From Neobacillus bataviensis (GTDB lineage Bacteria > Bacillota > Bacilli > Bacillales_B > DSM-18226): a DNA stretch of 64,000 nt. Position 1 is the first letter of the stretch; the number at the start of each line of letters is the position of its first letter. Below are positions 45,710 to 56,305 of the stretch, piece after piece. Under the pieces are notes generated by a model. That model had not been told where the DNA came from and ran no database searches. It saw only the letters and a list, made by a program, of their open reading frames with translations. The stretch spans positions 62,001 through 126,000 of the forward strand of contig NZ_JAHXYW010000014.1 of the NCBI RefSeq assembly GCF_019969725.1, in the 5' to 3' direction. A program made the position numbers and the translations under genes.

Positions 45710-46557
45710 TAAAATGATTCTTCCTGGCCAAGCATTTCAAGAATCCGTTCCAAATCTTCCTGCGAGAAAAATTCAATTTCTATTTTCCCCTTATTGTTAT
45801 TTTGCTTAATATTCACTGTCGTACCAAAACGCTCACGCAACGAATGCTCGCGTTCCTGAATGAAAACATCCTTTTTCTTCTCAGGCTTTTTTGTTTCACG
45901 TGAAACATTTTCATTTAATTGTTGAATTAATTTTTCCAACTGGCGGACGTTTAACGCTTCATTGATAATTTTTTCGATTAAAACAGGCAGCTTAGCTTTT
46001 TGTCTTAGTCCTAATAAGGCACGGCCGTGACCCATTGATATTTTCCCTGTTGAAATTAACTCTTGAATATGGGGAGGAAGGGAAAGCAGCCTGATATGAT
46101 TGGCGATATGCGGGCGGCTTTTGCCTAAACGTTTCGCTACTTCCTCCTGTGTCAGCTTCAGCTTTTCCATTAATGTTTGGTAGGCAAGTCCCTCTTCAAT
46201 CGGATTTAAATCTTCTCGTTGGAGATTTTCGAGGACGGCCAATTCCATCATTTGCTGTTCAGAAAGCTCGCGAATAACCGCTGGGACCGTTTCAAGCTTC
46301 GCTTCTTTAGCAGCTCGGAAACGGCGTTCACCGACAACAATTTCATAGCCTTTAATCGTTTTTCTGACAACAAGCGGCTGTAGGATTCCATGCTCTAAAA
46401 TCGACTCTTTTAATTCATCGATCGTATCTTGGTGGAAGGTTTTACGTGGCTGGTAGGGATTCGGCCGCAGCTCCTTAAGTTTAATTTCTTGGACTGTTTC
46501 TTCTTTGCCGACATCCGCAAAAAATGCATTAAGGCCTTTTCCTAATCCTTTAGCCAT
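45709..46557 (-). CDS. spo0J: Chromosome partition protein ParB/Spo0J (CTPase)
   Basis: 282 residues. N-terminal CTPase domain with [20 protein letters not shown] and [10 protein letters not shown], then a helix-turn-helix ([14 protein letters not shown]) and a C-terminal dimer domain. It clamps on parS, spreads, and loads SMC. A perfect parS is embedded in its own gene. It overlaps soj by 8 bases. Confidence 0.97.
   Translation of the reverse strand: MAKGLGKGLNAFFADVGKEETVQEIKLKELRPNPYQPRKTFHQDTIDELKESILEHGILQPLVVRKTIKGYEIVVGERRFRAAKEAKLETVPAVIRELSEQQMMELAVLENLQREDLNPIEEGLAYQTLMEKLKLTQEEVAKRLGKSRPHIANHIRLLSLPPHIQELISTGKISMGHGRALLGLRQKAKLPVLIEKIINEALNVRQLEKLIQQLNENVSRETKKPEKKKDVFIQEREHSLRERFGTTVNIKQNNNKGKIEIEFFSQEDLERILEMLGQEESF
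45892..45907. promoter_or_regulatory. parS: parS site inside spo0J
   Basis: TGTTTCACGTGAAACA, perfect consensus, encoding part of N-V-S-R-E-T exactly as in walK. Confidence 0.92.
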
Positions 46558-47311
46558 TTGAGACCACTTCCTTCGCTAAATCTAAATAGACTTCTGCTCC
46601 GCGGGATTTTGCATCATAGGTAATGATCGGTTCCCCATGACTTGGAGCTTCACTTAGACGCACATTTCTAGGAATAATTGTTTTATAAACCTTATCTTGG
46701 AAGTATTTTTTTACTTCTTCAATGACTTGAATGCCAAGATTAGTCCTTGCATCAAGCATTGTTAGTAATACTCCTTCAATTTTTAATTCTTGATTTAAAT
46801 GCTTTTGCACCAGTCTTACGGTATTCAAGAGCTGACTTAAGCCTTCAAGCGCATAATATTCACATTGTACTGGGATTAAAACTGCATCGGAAGCTGTTAA
46901 AGCATTGATGGTTAATAAACCTAAAGATGGCGGACAATCTATAATGATATAGTCAAATTGATCCTTCACCTCTCCGAGAGCGCGTTTTAAACGGACCTCT
47001 CTGGAAATCGTCGGAACGAGTTCAATTTCTGCTCCAGCCAGCTGGATGGTTGCTGGAAGTGCGTATAAATTTTCAACAGATGATGGTTTAATAACTTCTT
47101 TTACTTCGACATCGTCTACTAAAACATCATAGATACACTGTTCAACTTCTGCCTTTTCAATTCCAATCCCGCTTGTTGCATTTCCCTGCGGGTCAATGTC
47201 TACCAATAAGACACGTTTCCCTATGTGTGCTAAGCAGGCGCCTAGGTTGACAGAGGTAGTCGTTTTGCCAACTCCACCTTTTTGATTCGCGATCGCAAGA
47301 ACTTTGCCCAC
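46550..47311 (-). CDS. soj: Chromosome partition ATPase ParA/Soj
   Basis: 253 residues. Deviant Walker A K-G-G-V-G-K-T-T near residue 11 and I-I-D-C-P-P-S. It regulates DnaA and, with Spo0J, positions the origin. GTG start, AGGTGA 4-5 bases upstream. Confidence 0.97.
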   Translation of the reverse strand: MGKVLAIANQKGGVGKTTTSVNLGACLAHIGKRVLLVDIDPQGNATSGIGIEKAEVEQCIYDVLVDDVEVKEVIKPSSVENLYALPATIQLAGAEIELVPTISREVRLKRALGEVKDQFDYIIIDCPPSLGLLTINALTASDAVLIPVQCEYYALEGLSQLLNTVRLVQKHLNQELKIEGVLLTMLDARTNLGIQVIEEVKKYFQDKVYKTIIPRNVRLSEAPSHGEPIITYDAKSRGAEVYLDLAKEVVSNG

Positions 47312-47481
47312 GATGTCACCTACCCTTTATATCTTGAAAAATTTTATTCTCAGAATCTATTAAAAATTATCCTCTATAAAAGAAAGAAAGTAAAATTTCA
47401 TTCCTATATTTTAACATGAAATTGATAGGTTTTTGTTTTTTTTCTAAAAATATTCCAATGAGTTAATTTTTCCAAAAAAAT

Positions 47482-47510
47482 AGAACCAAACAATATTTTT
47501 GTTTGGTTCT
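47482..47510 (-). terminator. Terminator of noc
   Basis: AGAACCAAAC/GTTTGGTTCT stem and an A-run on the plus strand side (T-run in the transcript). Confidence 0.88.
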
Positions 47511-47519
47511 TTAAGAGGG

Positions 47520-48401
47520 CTATTTTTTCTTTGGTATCCGAATTGTGAATTGGTAAAATTCATCAAATTCTTCTTCCTCAGCGTCAAGATTAATCCCGCT
47601 GTCGGTTACCATTGTCAGCGATTGACGAATGGTATTGACGGCGATTCTCATATCCTTGCTAAATGCTTTACGTTTCGGCTTTGGTTTCTCATTTTTTTGT
47701 TCAAGCATCCTGACAACGCGATCCTCGGTCTGCTTAACATTCAAATTCCTTTCAATGACCTCAGCCATGAGGGCCACCTGTTTTTCTGGATCCTTAAGTG
47801 GAATCAGGGCACGTGCATGGCGCTCAGTAATGATTTTATTTAATAAGGCTTCCTGTACCGGCTGCGGTAATTTTAAAAGCCGCAATTTATTGGCGACAGT
47901 CGATTGGCCTTTGCCAAGCCGCTGTGCTAGTGCCTCTTGCGTCAGGTTGTGCAGTTCGAGCAGTTTTCCGTACGCAATCGCTTCTTCAATCGGCGATAGC
48001 TCTTCCCGCTGCAAATTTTCAATCAATGCCACAGAAGCCGTTTCGGTATCTGATAAATTTTTTACAATTGCTGGCACTTCTGTCCAGTCTAGTTTTTTCA
48101 TGGCCCGCCAGCGGCGCTCACCGGCAATGATCTCATATTTGCCAATTGCAAATTCTCTAACTACAATCGGTTGAATGATACCATGTATGTGTATCGTTCG
48201 TGATAGTTCTTCAATCTTATCTTCATCAAATACTGTTCGCGGCTGAAAACGGTTAGGCACTATCTGGTCAATTGGAATTTTTTTAATTTCTTCATTTCTT
48301 TCCACTTCTATTTCTATTTCTATTTCTTCCTCAAGACCCACCGCTGCCTCTTGTTCCCCTTTATCGCCAAAGCCAAAAAAGCGTGTAAATGAATTTTTCA
48401 T
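47520..48401 (-). CDS. noc: Nucleoid occlusion protein Noc
   Basis: About 293 residues, a ParB paralogue. N-terminal [11 protein letters not shown] is the membrane-binding amphipathic helix, followed by an E-I-E-I-E-I-E-V-E acidic run, the CTPase domain (N-R-F-Q-P-R, G-E-R-R-W-R-A) and a helix-turn-helix. It blocks Z-ring assembly over the nucleoid. Upstream of soj-spo0J as in Bacillus. Confidence 0.96.
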   Translation of the reverse strand: MKNSFTRFFGFGDKGEQEAAVGLEEEIEIEIEVERNEEIKKIPIDQIVPNRFQPRTVFDEDKIEELSRTIHIHGIIQPIVVREFAIGKYEIIAGERRWRAMKKLDWTEVPAIVKNLSDTETASVALIENLQREELSPIEEAIAYGKLLELHNLTQEALAQRLGKGQSTVANKLRLLKLPQPVQEALLNKIITERHARALIPLKDPEKQVALMAEVIERNLNVKQTEDRVVRMLEQKNEKPKPKRKAFSKDMRIAVNTIRQSLTMVTDSGINLDAEEEEFDEFYQFTIRIPKKK

Positions 48402-48502
48402 CCCCAACACCACCTTTACGAAACTCCCTATTACTAATTCTATAAACGAATAATATCTTCCTGCCTAACGAGGTAATTTTCACAAAATTTGCGAGCCTTC
48501 CA

Positions 48503-49219
48503 TTACTCGATTGGTGCTTTACCTGGTGTCCCTGGTTTTCGCGGATATTTCTTCGGCGTCTGTTTTTCTTTTTTAATAATTAAAATACTTCTTTCGCTTT
48601 CTTCAAATGGCAATGTAAAAGTAAACATTTTATCCAGCTTGCCGCCGAGTGTGGTTATTGCTTTTTGACCCACTGCTAATTCTTCTTTGGCTGATGCTGC
48701 CTTCATGGCAATAAAGTCTCCGCCGACTTTGACCAGCGGAAGACAGAACTCACTCAGAACTGACATCCTTGCAACGGCCCTTGCTGTCACAACATCAAAG
48801 TTTTCGCGATATTCCGGATTCACCCCAAAGGTTTCCGCGCGATCATGGACAAAATGAACATTCTCTAATTCCAAAACGTTTGCAAGATGGGTTAAAAATG
48901 AAATTCGCTTATTCAATGAATCGACGATCGTTACTTCTATTTCCGGGAAAACTATTTTTAGTGGGATGCTTGGGAATCCGGCTCCCGCCCCAACATCACA
49001 GAGATGGAAGGGTTTAGTAAAATCAAAATAAAATGCTGCTGTAATGGAATCATAAAAATGCTTTAAATAGACATCTTCCTTATCGGTGATGGCCGTTAAA
49101 TTCATTTTTTCATTCCATTCCACTAATGTCTCATAGTATTTTTCAAACTGGTTAAGCTGCCTGTCGGTAAGGGTAATGCCCTTTTCCTGAAGACTCTCTT
49201 TAAATTGTTCAATATTCAT
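48503..49219 (-). CDS. rsmG: 16S rRNA m7G527 methyltransferase
   Basis: 238 residues, GidB/RsmG family. SAM motif [14 protein letters not shown] near residue 75 and [10 protein letters not shown]. It methylates G527 of 16S rRNA. Downstream of mnmG, separated by a dispersed repeat. Confidence 0.97.
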   Translation of the reverse strand: MNIEQFKESLQEKGITLTDRQLNQFEKYYETLVEWNEKMNLTAITDKEDVYLKHFYDSITAAFYFDFTKPFHLCDVGAGAGFPSIPLKIVFPEIEVTIVDSLNKRISFLTHLANVLELENVHFVHDRAETFGVNPEYRENFDVVTARAVARMSVLSEFCLPLVKVGGDFIAMKAASAKEELAVGQKAITTLGGKLDKMFTFTLPFEESERSILIIKKEKQTPKKYPRKPGTPGKAPIE

Positions 49220-49232
49220 TTAAAAATCCTCG

Positions 49233-49355
49233 CTGTCCAGCTCCAGCGCCTAGCCCCTCTTTGGTCTAAGCCAATCCGACAAGAAGGTTAAGGGCAACCT
49301 TCTCACCGGCTTGTCTTATGCTTGTCGGGGCTGATCAAGGCGCTTCCGCTCTTCT
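49233..49355. repeat. Dispersed palindromic repeat, copy 1
   Basis: Fills the rsmG-mnmG spacer. Ends CCAGCTCCAGCGCC and GGCGCTTCCGCT are imperfectly complementary, with an inner GAAGGTT/AACCTTC pair. Related copies lie at 51297 and 55381. Confidence 0.75.
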
Positions 49356-49357
49356 GG

Positions 49358-51247
49358 TTATTCATTTGAGATTCTCGCTACCCGGCCTTGTTCTAAGTAT
49401 ACAAGAAGAATCGAGATATCCGCAGGGTTTACCCCGGAAATTCTAGAGGCTTGGGCAAGAGATAACGGCTTGATTTGCTTTAGTTTTTGTCTTGCTTCTG
49501 TTGCCAATCCTGTTATCGCATCATAATCGATGTTATCAGGGATTTTCTTATTCTCCATTTTCTTTAAGCGATCGACTTGCTGCAGAGATTTTTCAATATA
49601 TCCCTCATACTTAATTTGAATTTCCACCTGTTCCTTTGTTTCGTCATCAAGCGGAGCATCAGATTTAGTTAGAGTCTCCAGCAATGCATACGTCATTTCT
49701 GGTCTTTTTAACAAATCAGAGGCACGGATTCCATCCTTTAGTTCACTGCCGCCGATGCTTCTTATTAGTTCTTGTACCTCAGCAGAAGGCTTTAAAATAA
49801 TGGAGCGTAAACGTTCCTTTTCTGTCTCAATCGCGTCTTTTTTCGTTAAAAATTTCTGATAGCGTTCATCGGTAATTAAGCCAATTTCATGACCGGTTTC
49901 AGTTAAACGCAAATCGGCATTATCATGACGCAGCAGCAAGCGGTATTCCGCTCTTGACGTTAGTAATCGGTAAGGCTCATTTGTTCCTTTTGTAATCAAA
50001 TCATCGATTAATACTCCGATATAGGCATCGGAACGACTTAACACTAACTGTTCCCGGCCAAGTGCATTAAGCCCTGCATTAATTCCGGCCATTAAGCCCT
50101 GTCCTGCCGCTTCCTCATATCCAGATGTACCATTAATCTGCCCCGCCGTATACAAGTTTTGCACGACCTTTGTTTCAAGGGTTGGCCATAATTGTGTAGG
50201 GACAATCGCATCATACTCAATCGCATAACCGGATCGCATCATTTGTACGTTTTCAAGACCTGGAATGGTTTTAAGAATTTGCTGCTGTACGTCTTCAGGA
50301 AGACTTGTTGATAAACCTTGAACATATACTTCCTGCGTATTCCGGCCCTCTGGTTCAAGGAAAATTTGGTGGCGCGGCTTATCATTAAAACGCACGACTT
50401 TATCTTCAATCGATGGGCAGTAACGCGGTCCTGTTCCTTTAATCATCCCGGAATACATCGGGGAGCGGTGCAGGTTATTATCAATTAATTCATGTGTATG
50501 TTCATTGGTATAGGTTAACCAGCATGGCAGCTGATCGGTAATATATTTCGTTGTTTCATAGGAAAAAGCCCTTGGCGTTTCATCACCAGGCTGAATTTCC
50601 GTTTTGCTGTAATCAATCGTATGACTGTTTACCCTTGGCGGCGTTCCTGTTTTAAATCGGACTAAATCAAAGCCAAGCTCTTCTAAATGCTCTGAAAGCT
50701 TAATGGAGGGCTGCTGATTATTCGGACCGCTCGAATATTTTAATTCACCCAGGATGATTTCCCCGCGCAGGAAGGTACCCGTCGTAATGACAACCGTTTT
50801 TGAACGATAGACGGCACCTGTTTTGGTAATTACACCCTTGCAATTTCCGTCTTCGACAATTAACCGCTCGACCATGCCTTGGATTAACGTCATATTCGGC
50901 TCATCTTCAATTGTTTTTTTCATTTCATGCTGATAGGCAAATTTATCCGCCTGTGCTCTTAATGCCCGTACGGCTGGCCCTTTACCTGTGTTCAGCATTC
51001 TCATTTGGATATGGGTTTTATCGATGTTTTTGCCCATTTCTCCACCTAATGCATCGATTTCCCTTACGACAATGCCCTTGGCAGGACCACCTACCGATGG
51101 GTTACATGGCATAAAGGCAACCATATCGAGATTGATTGTAATCATTAATGTTTTTGCACCAAGTCTTGCCGCCGCGAGGCCAGCCTCACAGCCAGCATGA
51201 CCGGCACCGACGACAATAACGTCGTAACTGCCTGCTTCGTATTGCAT
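49358..51247 (-). CDS. mnmG: tRNA uridine 5-carboxymethylaminomethyl modification enzyme MnmG
   Basis: 629 residues, family length. FAD motif [23 protein letters not shown], and the C-terminal helical domain. With MnmE it modifies U34 of several tRNAs. AGGAGG precedes ATG. Confidence 0.97.
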   Translation of the reverse strand: MQYEAGSYDVIVVGAGHAGCEAGLAAARLGAKTLMITINLDMVAFMPCNPSVGGPAKGIVVREIDALGGEMGKNIDKTHIQMRMLNTGKGPAVRALRAQADKFAYQHEMKKTIEDEPNMTLIQGMVERLIVEDGNCKGVITKTGAVYRSKTVVITTGTFLRGEIILGELKYSSGPNNQQPSIKLSEHLEELGFDLVRFKTGTPPRVNSHTIDYSKTEIQPGDETPRAFSYETTKYITDQLPCWLTYTNEHTHELIDNNLHRSPMYSGMIKGTGPRYCPSIEDKVVRFNDKPRHQIFLEPEGRNTQEVYVQGLSTSLPEDVQQQILKTIPGLENVQMMRSGYAIEYDAIVPTQLWPTLETKVVQNLYTAGQINGTSGYEEAAGQGLMAGINAGLNALGREQLVLSRSDAYIGVLIDDLITKGTNEPYRLLTSRAEYRLLLRHDNADLRLTETGHEIGLITDERYQKFLTKKDAIETEKERLRSIILKPSAEVQELIRSIGGSELKDGIRASDLLKRPEMTYALLETLTKSDAPLDDETKEQVEIQIKYEGYIEKSLQQVDRLKKMENKKIPDNIDYDAITGLATEARQKLKQIKPLSLAQASRISGVNPADISILLVYLEQGRVARISNE

Positions 51248-51296
51248 GTTGATCCTCCTTTTCCACTCGTAAAAGCGGAAACATTCCTACAATTGT

Positions 51297-51467
51297 CTAG
51301 CTCCAGCGCCTTGGGGCTCGCAGGTCTACAGCCAATCCGTCGAGAAGGTTAAAAAGCAACCTTCCCGCCGGTTGTCTTATGCTTGTCGCCCCTGAGCACT
51401 AAGGAATTCTACTTCGAATAATCATCGCAGGAACAAGCTCCGCTTGTTCCGAAGGCACTTCCGCTTT
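51297..51467. repeat. Dispersed palindromic repeat, copy 2
   Basis: Occupies the mnmG-mnmE spacer. Shares the CTAGCTCCAGCGCC start, the GAAGGTT/AACCTTC core and the GCACTTCCGCTTTTCT end with copy 1, plus an extra GGAACAAGC/GCTTGTTCC palindrome near 51430-51451. Confidence 0.75.
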
Positions 51468-51468
51468 T

Positions 51469-52854
51469 CTATTTTCCTAAACAAAACTGTGAGAATAACT
51501 GATCAATGAGGCTTTCATGGACGCTGTCGCCGATGATTTCCCCAAGCAGTTCCCATGTTCTTGTTAAATCTATTTGTACAATATCAATCGGAGTACCCAA
51601 TTCTACACCTTCAATAGCTTCTTCGATTGAGTTTAAACTTTGATTCAATAACGCAATATGACGGCTGTTCGAAACATAGGTCATATCTCCCGCTTCAAGC
51701 GAACCTGCAAAGAATAAAGAGGAAATTGCCTCTTCCAGTTCATCCACACCGCGGTCTTCTAAAAGTGAAGTTGTTACTAGCTTATATTCCTTCGCTAATT
51801 CCTCCACCCGTTCCAAATCAATTTGCTGCGGCAAATCTGTTTTATTAACGATGACGATGACATCCATTCCCTTAACAGCTTCGAATAGATTTTCATCCTC
51901 TTTTGTCAGCTTGTCCGAGTAATTCAACACGAGCAAAATTAAATCTGCCTCTTTTAATACCTGTCGCGAACGCTCGACACCAATCCGTTCTACGATATCC
52001 TCTGTTTCCCTGATTCCCGCCGTATCCAATAGTCGAAGTGGTACACCCCGTACATTGACATACTCTTCAATCACATCGCGGGTAGTCCCTGGTATATCAG
52101 TGACAATCGCCTTGTTTTCTTGCACCAGACTGTTTAATAAAGAGGATTTCCCAACATTCGGCCGGCCGACAATAACAGTGGAGAGGCCTTCTCTTAAAAT
52201 TTTTCCTTGCTGAGATGTTTGCAAAAGCTTGGTTATTTCCTCTCTAACAATGTGAGCTTTTGGGAGCAGCATATTATGAGTCATCTCTTCAACATCGTCA
52301 TATTCCGGATAATCAATATTTACTTCAATATGGGCCAGGATTTCTAGAATTTCCTGACGCAGTCGTTTAATTAGCTTCGATAAGCGCCCTTCCATCTGCC
52401 CAAGGGCGACATTCATGGCCCGGTCTGTTTTCGCTCTGATCAAATCCATGACTGCCTCTGCCTGCGATAAATCGATCCGACCATTTAAAAATGCCCGTTT
52501 TGTAAATTCACCCGGCTCTGCTAATCTTGCTCCGTTTTTTAAAACATGCTGGAGGACTCGATTGACTGACACTATTCCGCCGTGGCAGTTAATTTCCACT
52601 ACATCCTCTTTTGTAAAGGTTTTTGGCCCCTTCATCACAGAAACCATTACCTCTTCAACCACTTCGCCACTCTTTGCAACAATTAGATGGCCATAATGAA
52701 TTGTATGGGTCGGTTGTTCAGACAGCTTCTTCCCGCCAATTCCTTTAAAAAGCTTATCAGCTATTTTTATGGCATCATCCCCGCTCAACCGGACGATGGC
52801 GATAGCTCCCTCACCCATTGGCGTCGAGATCGCCGCAATTGTATCAAACTCCAT
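51469..52854 (-). CDS. mnmE: tRNA modification GTPase MnmE
   Basis: 461 residues. Formyl-THF-binding N-domain, G domain with [12 protein letters not shown] and D-T-A-G-I-R-E-T, and the C-terminal F-C-L-G-K cysteine motif. Partner of MnmG. First gene of an mnmE-mnmG-rsmG series. Confidence 0.97.
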   Translation of the reverse strand: MEFDTIAAISTPMGEGAIAIVRLSGDDAIKIADKLFKGIGGKKLSEQPTHTIHYGHLIVAKSGEVVEEVMVSVMKGPKTFTKEDVVEINCHGGIVSVNRVLQHVLKNGARLAEPGEFTKRAFLNGRIDLSQAEAVMDLIRAKTDRAMNVALGQMEGRLSKLIKRLRQEILEILAHIEVNIDYPEYDDVEEMTHNMLLPKAHIVREEITKLLQTSQQGKILREGLSTVIVGRPNVGKSSLLNSLVQENKAIVTDIPGTTRDVIEEYVNVRGVPLRLLDTAGIRETEDIVERIGVERSRQVLKEADLILLVLNYSDKLTKEDENLFEAVKGMDVIVIVNKTDLPQQIDLERVEELAKEYKLVTTSLLEDRGVDELEEAISSLFFAGSLEAGDMTYVSNSRHIALLNQSLNSIEEAIEGVELGTPIDIVQIDLTRTWELLGEIIGDSVHESLIDQLFSQFCLGK

Positions 52855-53178
52855 CTACTTCACCTCACTTAAAAACCATATTTATATATGAAAATTATTT
52901 TTTTATCCAAAACATTAGAATACCACATCGATATCTGTTAAAAAAGCAAACCACTTCGTTAAAAATTATCCACAGTACAGTATTGTCCATTTATTATTTT
53001 AACTTATCCACATGTGAATAACAATAAAACAAAAATAAGGGAACATTGTTGTGTATAGTTAAAAAATTTTTATAAAGATCAGTGAAATTTCGTTTTTGAG
53101 AAAATCAAAAACAAATTTCGGGGAAATTGATTGGTTTAGAGTGTAAACAAAGAGCCCCACAAAAAATGTTTCGAATTA
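52855..53178. other. Gene-free region upstream of mnmE with DnaA boxes
   Basis: Perfect DnaA boxes TTATCCACA at 52966-52974 and 53004-53012; the latter abuts a reversed one-mismatch box TGTGAATAA at 53013-53021. The surrounding sequence is AT-rich. They lie in the mnmE 5' region, about 3 kb from oriC. Confidence 0.6.
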
Positions 53179-53386
53179 CGGACTCGGACGGTTGTTATTC
53201 CGAATTACGAGTCCTCTATAAGCTTAATTGCGGACTTGATTCCCTGATTTTTCGACTCCATTGTCCTCTATTGCTCTTATAGTGGACTCGGCTCCTTTAC
53301 TTTTCGACTCCCATGTTCTCAATAGCTCTTATTGCAGACTCGGACCGTCGTTTTTCCGTAGTTCGTATCCCTAACAAGCACATTAC
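53179..53386. repeat. Four 52-bp degenerate tandem repeats
   Basis: Units start exactly every 52 bp at 53179, 53231, 53283 and 53335, each opening with a GGACTCGG-like word, then a pyrimidine-rich tract, TCGACTCC and CTCTATAGCTCTTATT-like words; a partial fifth begins at 53387. No start, stop or frame conservation suggests coding. Confidence 0.75.
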
Positions 53387-53418
53387 AAGCGGGTTTCCCC
53401 CTTAGCTTATAAAAAAAA

Positions 53419-53442
53419 CACCCTATCGAAATCGATAGGGTG
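53419..53442 (-). terminator. Terminator of jag
   Basis: CACCCTATCG/CGATAGGGTG stem followed by eight Ts on the minus strand. Confidence 0.9.
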
Positions 53443-53455
53443 CTTTAGTAATTAT

Positions 53456-54079
53456 TTATCTTCTTACTGGTGATATGACAATAAATCGATGAGGTTCCGA
53501 TCCATCGGAAAAAGTTTTCACGCGTTTATTTTCAGATAAAGCGGAATGAATAACTTTACGCTCATAGGAAGGCATCGGCTCTAATGCAACATCTTTCCCA
53601 GTCTTCACTGCTTTCTCAGCAAGACGATGTGCAAGTTGAATAAGGGTTTCATTTCGTCTGTTTCGGTAATCTTCAGCGTCCAATATAACAGTTAAATACT
53701 GATTGGAGAAGCGGTTAATCACTAATTGCGTCAAATATTGAAGTGAATTTAGCGTTTGACCCCTTTTTCCAATCAAAAGCGCAATCTTTTCCCCAGTCAT
53801 GATGAACTGAACCTGCTTGCCGTCCCGCTTAATTTCTATTTCCGCAGGGGCACCCATTTGTTCACTAACTTGAGTTAAAAATTTCTTTGCTTCCTCTAGC
53901 GGATCGATAATGACGGTTACCTTAACAACAGCTGGACGTGAACCAAAAATACCGAAAATCCCTTTTTTTCCTTCGTCAATAATGTCTACATCTGTGCGGT
54001 CTTTTGTTGTCTTTAATTGAGCTAAAGCTGATTCTACTGCTTCTTCGACTGTTTGTCCTGTAGCAGTTACCTGTTTCAC
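53456..54079 (-). CDS. jag: RNA-binding protein KhpB/Jag
   Basis: 207 residues: Jag N domain ([14 protein letters not shown]), KH domain ([11 protein letters not shown]) and R3H (R-N-E-T-L...S-Y-E-R-K-V-I-H). GTG start, GGGAGG upstream, overlapping spoIIIJ by 4 bases. Confidence 0.96.
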   Translation of the reverse strand: MKQVTATGQTVEEAVESALAQLKTTKDRTDVDIIDEGKKGIFGIFGSRPAVVKVTVIIDPLEEAKKFLTQVSEQMGAPAEIEIKRDGKQVQFIMTGEKIALLIGKRGQTLNSLQYLTQLVINRFSNQYLTVILDAEDYRNRRNETLIQLAHRLAEKAVKTGKDVALEPMPSYERKVIHSALSENKRVKTFSDGSEPHRFIVISPVRR

Positions 54080-54849
54080 TTTTTTGCTCCTCCCGCTTTG
54101 CCGGTGGCTTGTGCCTTCAGATCCGGCCCTTTAATAAAATAGGTTTGAACAATCATAAAAATATTTCCGACAACCCAGTACAAGGACAGAGCTGCTGGGA
54201 AATTAAAAGCAAAAACCACAATCATAATTGGCATCATCCAAAGCATCATCGCCATTTGCGGATTCTGCTCCTGTCCGGCCATCATCAACTTTTGCTGAAT
54301 AAATGTTGTGATACCTGCAACGATTGGTAAAATGTAGTATGGATCCTTTTCACCAAGGTCAAACCACAGGAAGCTGTCTTGGGCAATTTCCCTTGTTCTT
54401 GAAATGGCATGGTAAAAACCAATCAGGATCGGCATTTGCACAATTAACGGGAAGCATCCAGCCATAGGATTTACGCCATGCTTTTGAAAAAGAGCCATCG
54501 TTTCCTGCTGCAGCTTTTGCTGTGTCTTTTGATCCTTCGAGCTATATTTTTCACGAAGAGCCTTCATTTCCGGCTGCAAAGCCTGCATCGCTTTTGAACT
54601 TCTTGTCTGCTTGATCATTAACGGCAGGATAGCCAGCCTGATTAAGATCGTCACGACAATAAGCGATAAACCAAAGCTGCCGCCTAGTAAATAAGCACCT
54701 TCTTTAATCAGCCAGGACAAAGGATAGACAATGTATTCATTCCAAAAGCCCGTACTTTCGGCAGTAATCGGCTTCTTTATTTCACTGCACCCTGTGAGGA
54801 ACAGAAAAACAGAAAGAAGGCCGAATGAAAGTAATATTCTTTTTTTCAA
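54076..54849 (-). CDS. spoIIIJ: Membrane insertase YidC1/SpoIIIJ
   Basis: About 257 residues. Lipoprotein signal with L-T-G-C near residue 20, then five TM helices of the YidC core including Q-M-P-I-L-I-G-F-Y. It inserts membrane proteins and is needed for sporulation. TTG at 54849 has AAGGAGG upstream; the longer frame to 54933 is rejected. Confidence 0.96.
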   Translation of the reverse strand: MKKRILLSFGLLSVFLFLTGCSEIKKPITAESTGFWNEYIVYPLSWLIKEGAYLLGGSFGLSLIVVTILIRLAILPLMIKQTRSSKAMQALQPEMKALREKYSSKDQKTQQKLQQETMALFQKHGVNPMAGCFPLIVQMPILIGFYHAISRTREIAQDSFLWFDLGEKDPYYILPIVAGITTFIQQKLMMAGQEQNPQMAMMLWMMPIMIVVFAFNFPAALSLYWVVGNIFMIVQTYFIKGPDLKAQATGKAGGAKK

Positions 54850-54988
54850 CCAATTTTTCCTCCTTGCAACATATATAGTGAAAAAGTGTGTAGGCAAACT
54901 TTTTATGTATATATTTCCTTTAAGATATATCATAGGTATTTTATCATTTATTTAAATGAATTGTCTTCATTACTTTACAATTATCGCC

Positions 54989-55336
54989 CTAAAAGTTTTT
55001 CTTCAAAACCTTGCCAACCTTTAGTACATGGGTCAGACTCTTTTTAACCTCGAAAAAATCCATTTCAGCTGCAGGCTTTCTTGCAATGATCACGAAATCA
55101 TTTCCCACGGCCAGCTGATCTTTAAGCTCAAAAACAGATTGTCTGAGGTATCTTTTAATCCGATTCCTTGTAACAGCATTTCCAATCTTTTTGCTGACAG
55201 ATAGTCCAATTCGGAAATGTGCCTGCTCTTCTTTTGATAAGGCATAGACAACAAATTGGCGATTTGCAAATGAACGGCCTTTCTGGAAGGCTGTTTGAAA
55301 TTCTTTATTCTTTTTAATTCGGAATTCTTTTTTCAT
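54989..55336 (-). CDS. rnpA: RNase P protein subunit
   Basis: 115 residues. R-I-K-K-N-K-E-F and R-N-R-I-K-R-Y-L-R, the RNR motif that binds P RNA. Cleaves tRNA 5' leaders. Follows rpmH. Confidence 0.97.
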   Translation of the reverse strand: MKKEFRIKKNKEFQTAFQKGRSFANRQFVVYALSKEEQAHFRIGLSVSKKIGNAVTRNRIKRYLRQSVFELKDQLAVGNDFVIIARKPAAEMDFFEVKKSLTHVLKVGKVLKKNF

Positions 55337-55380
55337 AAAAAAACTCCTTCATTTGATAACGTTCTTTGAACTTTGATAGC

Positions 55381-55440
55381 TATCCAGCTCCAGCGCCTAG
55401 GAAAAAAAACGACTTTTTTCCCTGATCAAGGCGCTATCGC
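55381..55440. repeat. Dispersed palindromic repeat, copy 3 (short)
   Basis: CCAGCTCCAGCGCCTAGG...CCTGATCAAGGCGCTATCGCT, a shorter copy with inner GGAAAAAA...TTTTTTCC; it sits between rpmH and rnpA. Confidence 0.7.
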
Positions 55441-55455
55441 TTTTAATTAGAAAAA

Positions 55456-55481
55456 AGACCACTGAGACGTTTCAGTGGTCT
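55456..55481 (-). terminator. Terminator or attenuator after rpmH
   Basis: AGACCACTGA/TCAGTGGTCT stem followed by TTTTTTC on the minus strand; it starts at the rpmH stop and may limit read-through into rnpA. Confidence 0.85.
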
Positions 55482-55614
55482 AAGCTGATAATACTTTTCT
55501 TCCTTTACGACGGCGACGAGCAAGAACCTTACGTCCGTTTGCTGAGCTCATACGACTGCGGAATCCGTGAACTTTGCTATGTTTACGTGTATTTGGTTGG
55601 TACGTTCTTTTCAT
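55480..55614 (-). CDS. rpmH: Ribosomal protein L34
   Basis: 44 residues, [20 protein letters not shown], ending K-V-L-S-A. GGAGG lies upstream of ATG. Full family length. Divergent from dnaA across oriC. Confidence 0.98.
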   Translation of the reverse strand: MKRTYQPNTRKHSKVHGFRSRMSSANGRKVLARRRRKGRKVLSA

Positions 55615-56305
55615 ATATGACACCTCCCCGAGGAATAACTCTCAATTACAAATGACAGTCTTAACTATTATAAGGATGTCCATCCCAAATTGTCAACCAC
55701 TCTCCATCTATTGTTTCCTATTTCCAATATTTTTTACATACTTTCGTTAAGACGAACGGCATGAAAAAAATTTTCATCTTAAATCCGTTTTTCCGTACCT
55801 GTGGATAAAAAATCGACACATTTCGCATTATCCACACAAGATATTGACAGCTTTTTCACAAAATCAATTCTTGTGGACAATTATTATACACACAATGTTA
55901 CAGTTGTGGATAAACTTCGAAAAACCATTGCACACCTTGCTATTATTTGATATTATATTTGTGTTTTCACTCTGAATAACTTCATCTCAAAAAATGCTTA
56001 TCCACAAATTGTGGATAACATGTGGACATGTTATTCTAGGTCTCTGTAAAAACTTGTCCACAAGGGGTGGATATTGTCGAAACTCCACTTTATTTCCTTA
56101 TTATATGTTTTCCACAACCAATGTTTCGTATATTGCTAAATTCATAGATTGTACTCCTAAATGACAAACGATTTTCACTTAAACTTTGTCGAATAGGATA
56201 CCTGGTTGAGAAAAGAATACTCCATATACAAATAATTTTTTTCGGAGTTAGACAGCAGCGAAATGCATTTAAATATAAAAAAACAGAAAAAAGGAGGGAA
56301 ACTAG
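55615..56305. other. oriC: oriC, upstream part (DnaA-box region)
   Basis: Between rpmH and dnaA. Perfect DnaA boxes: 55800-55808 (reversed), 55828-55836, 55905-55913 (reversed), 55998-56006 and 56010-56018 (reversed, paired with the former). One-mismatch boxes at 55872 (reversed) and 56054. This is the incA/incB-like half of a bipartite origin and also the autoregulated dnaA promoter region. Confidence 0.9.
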
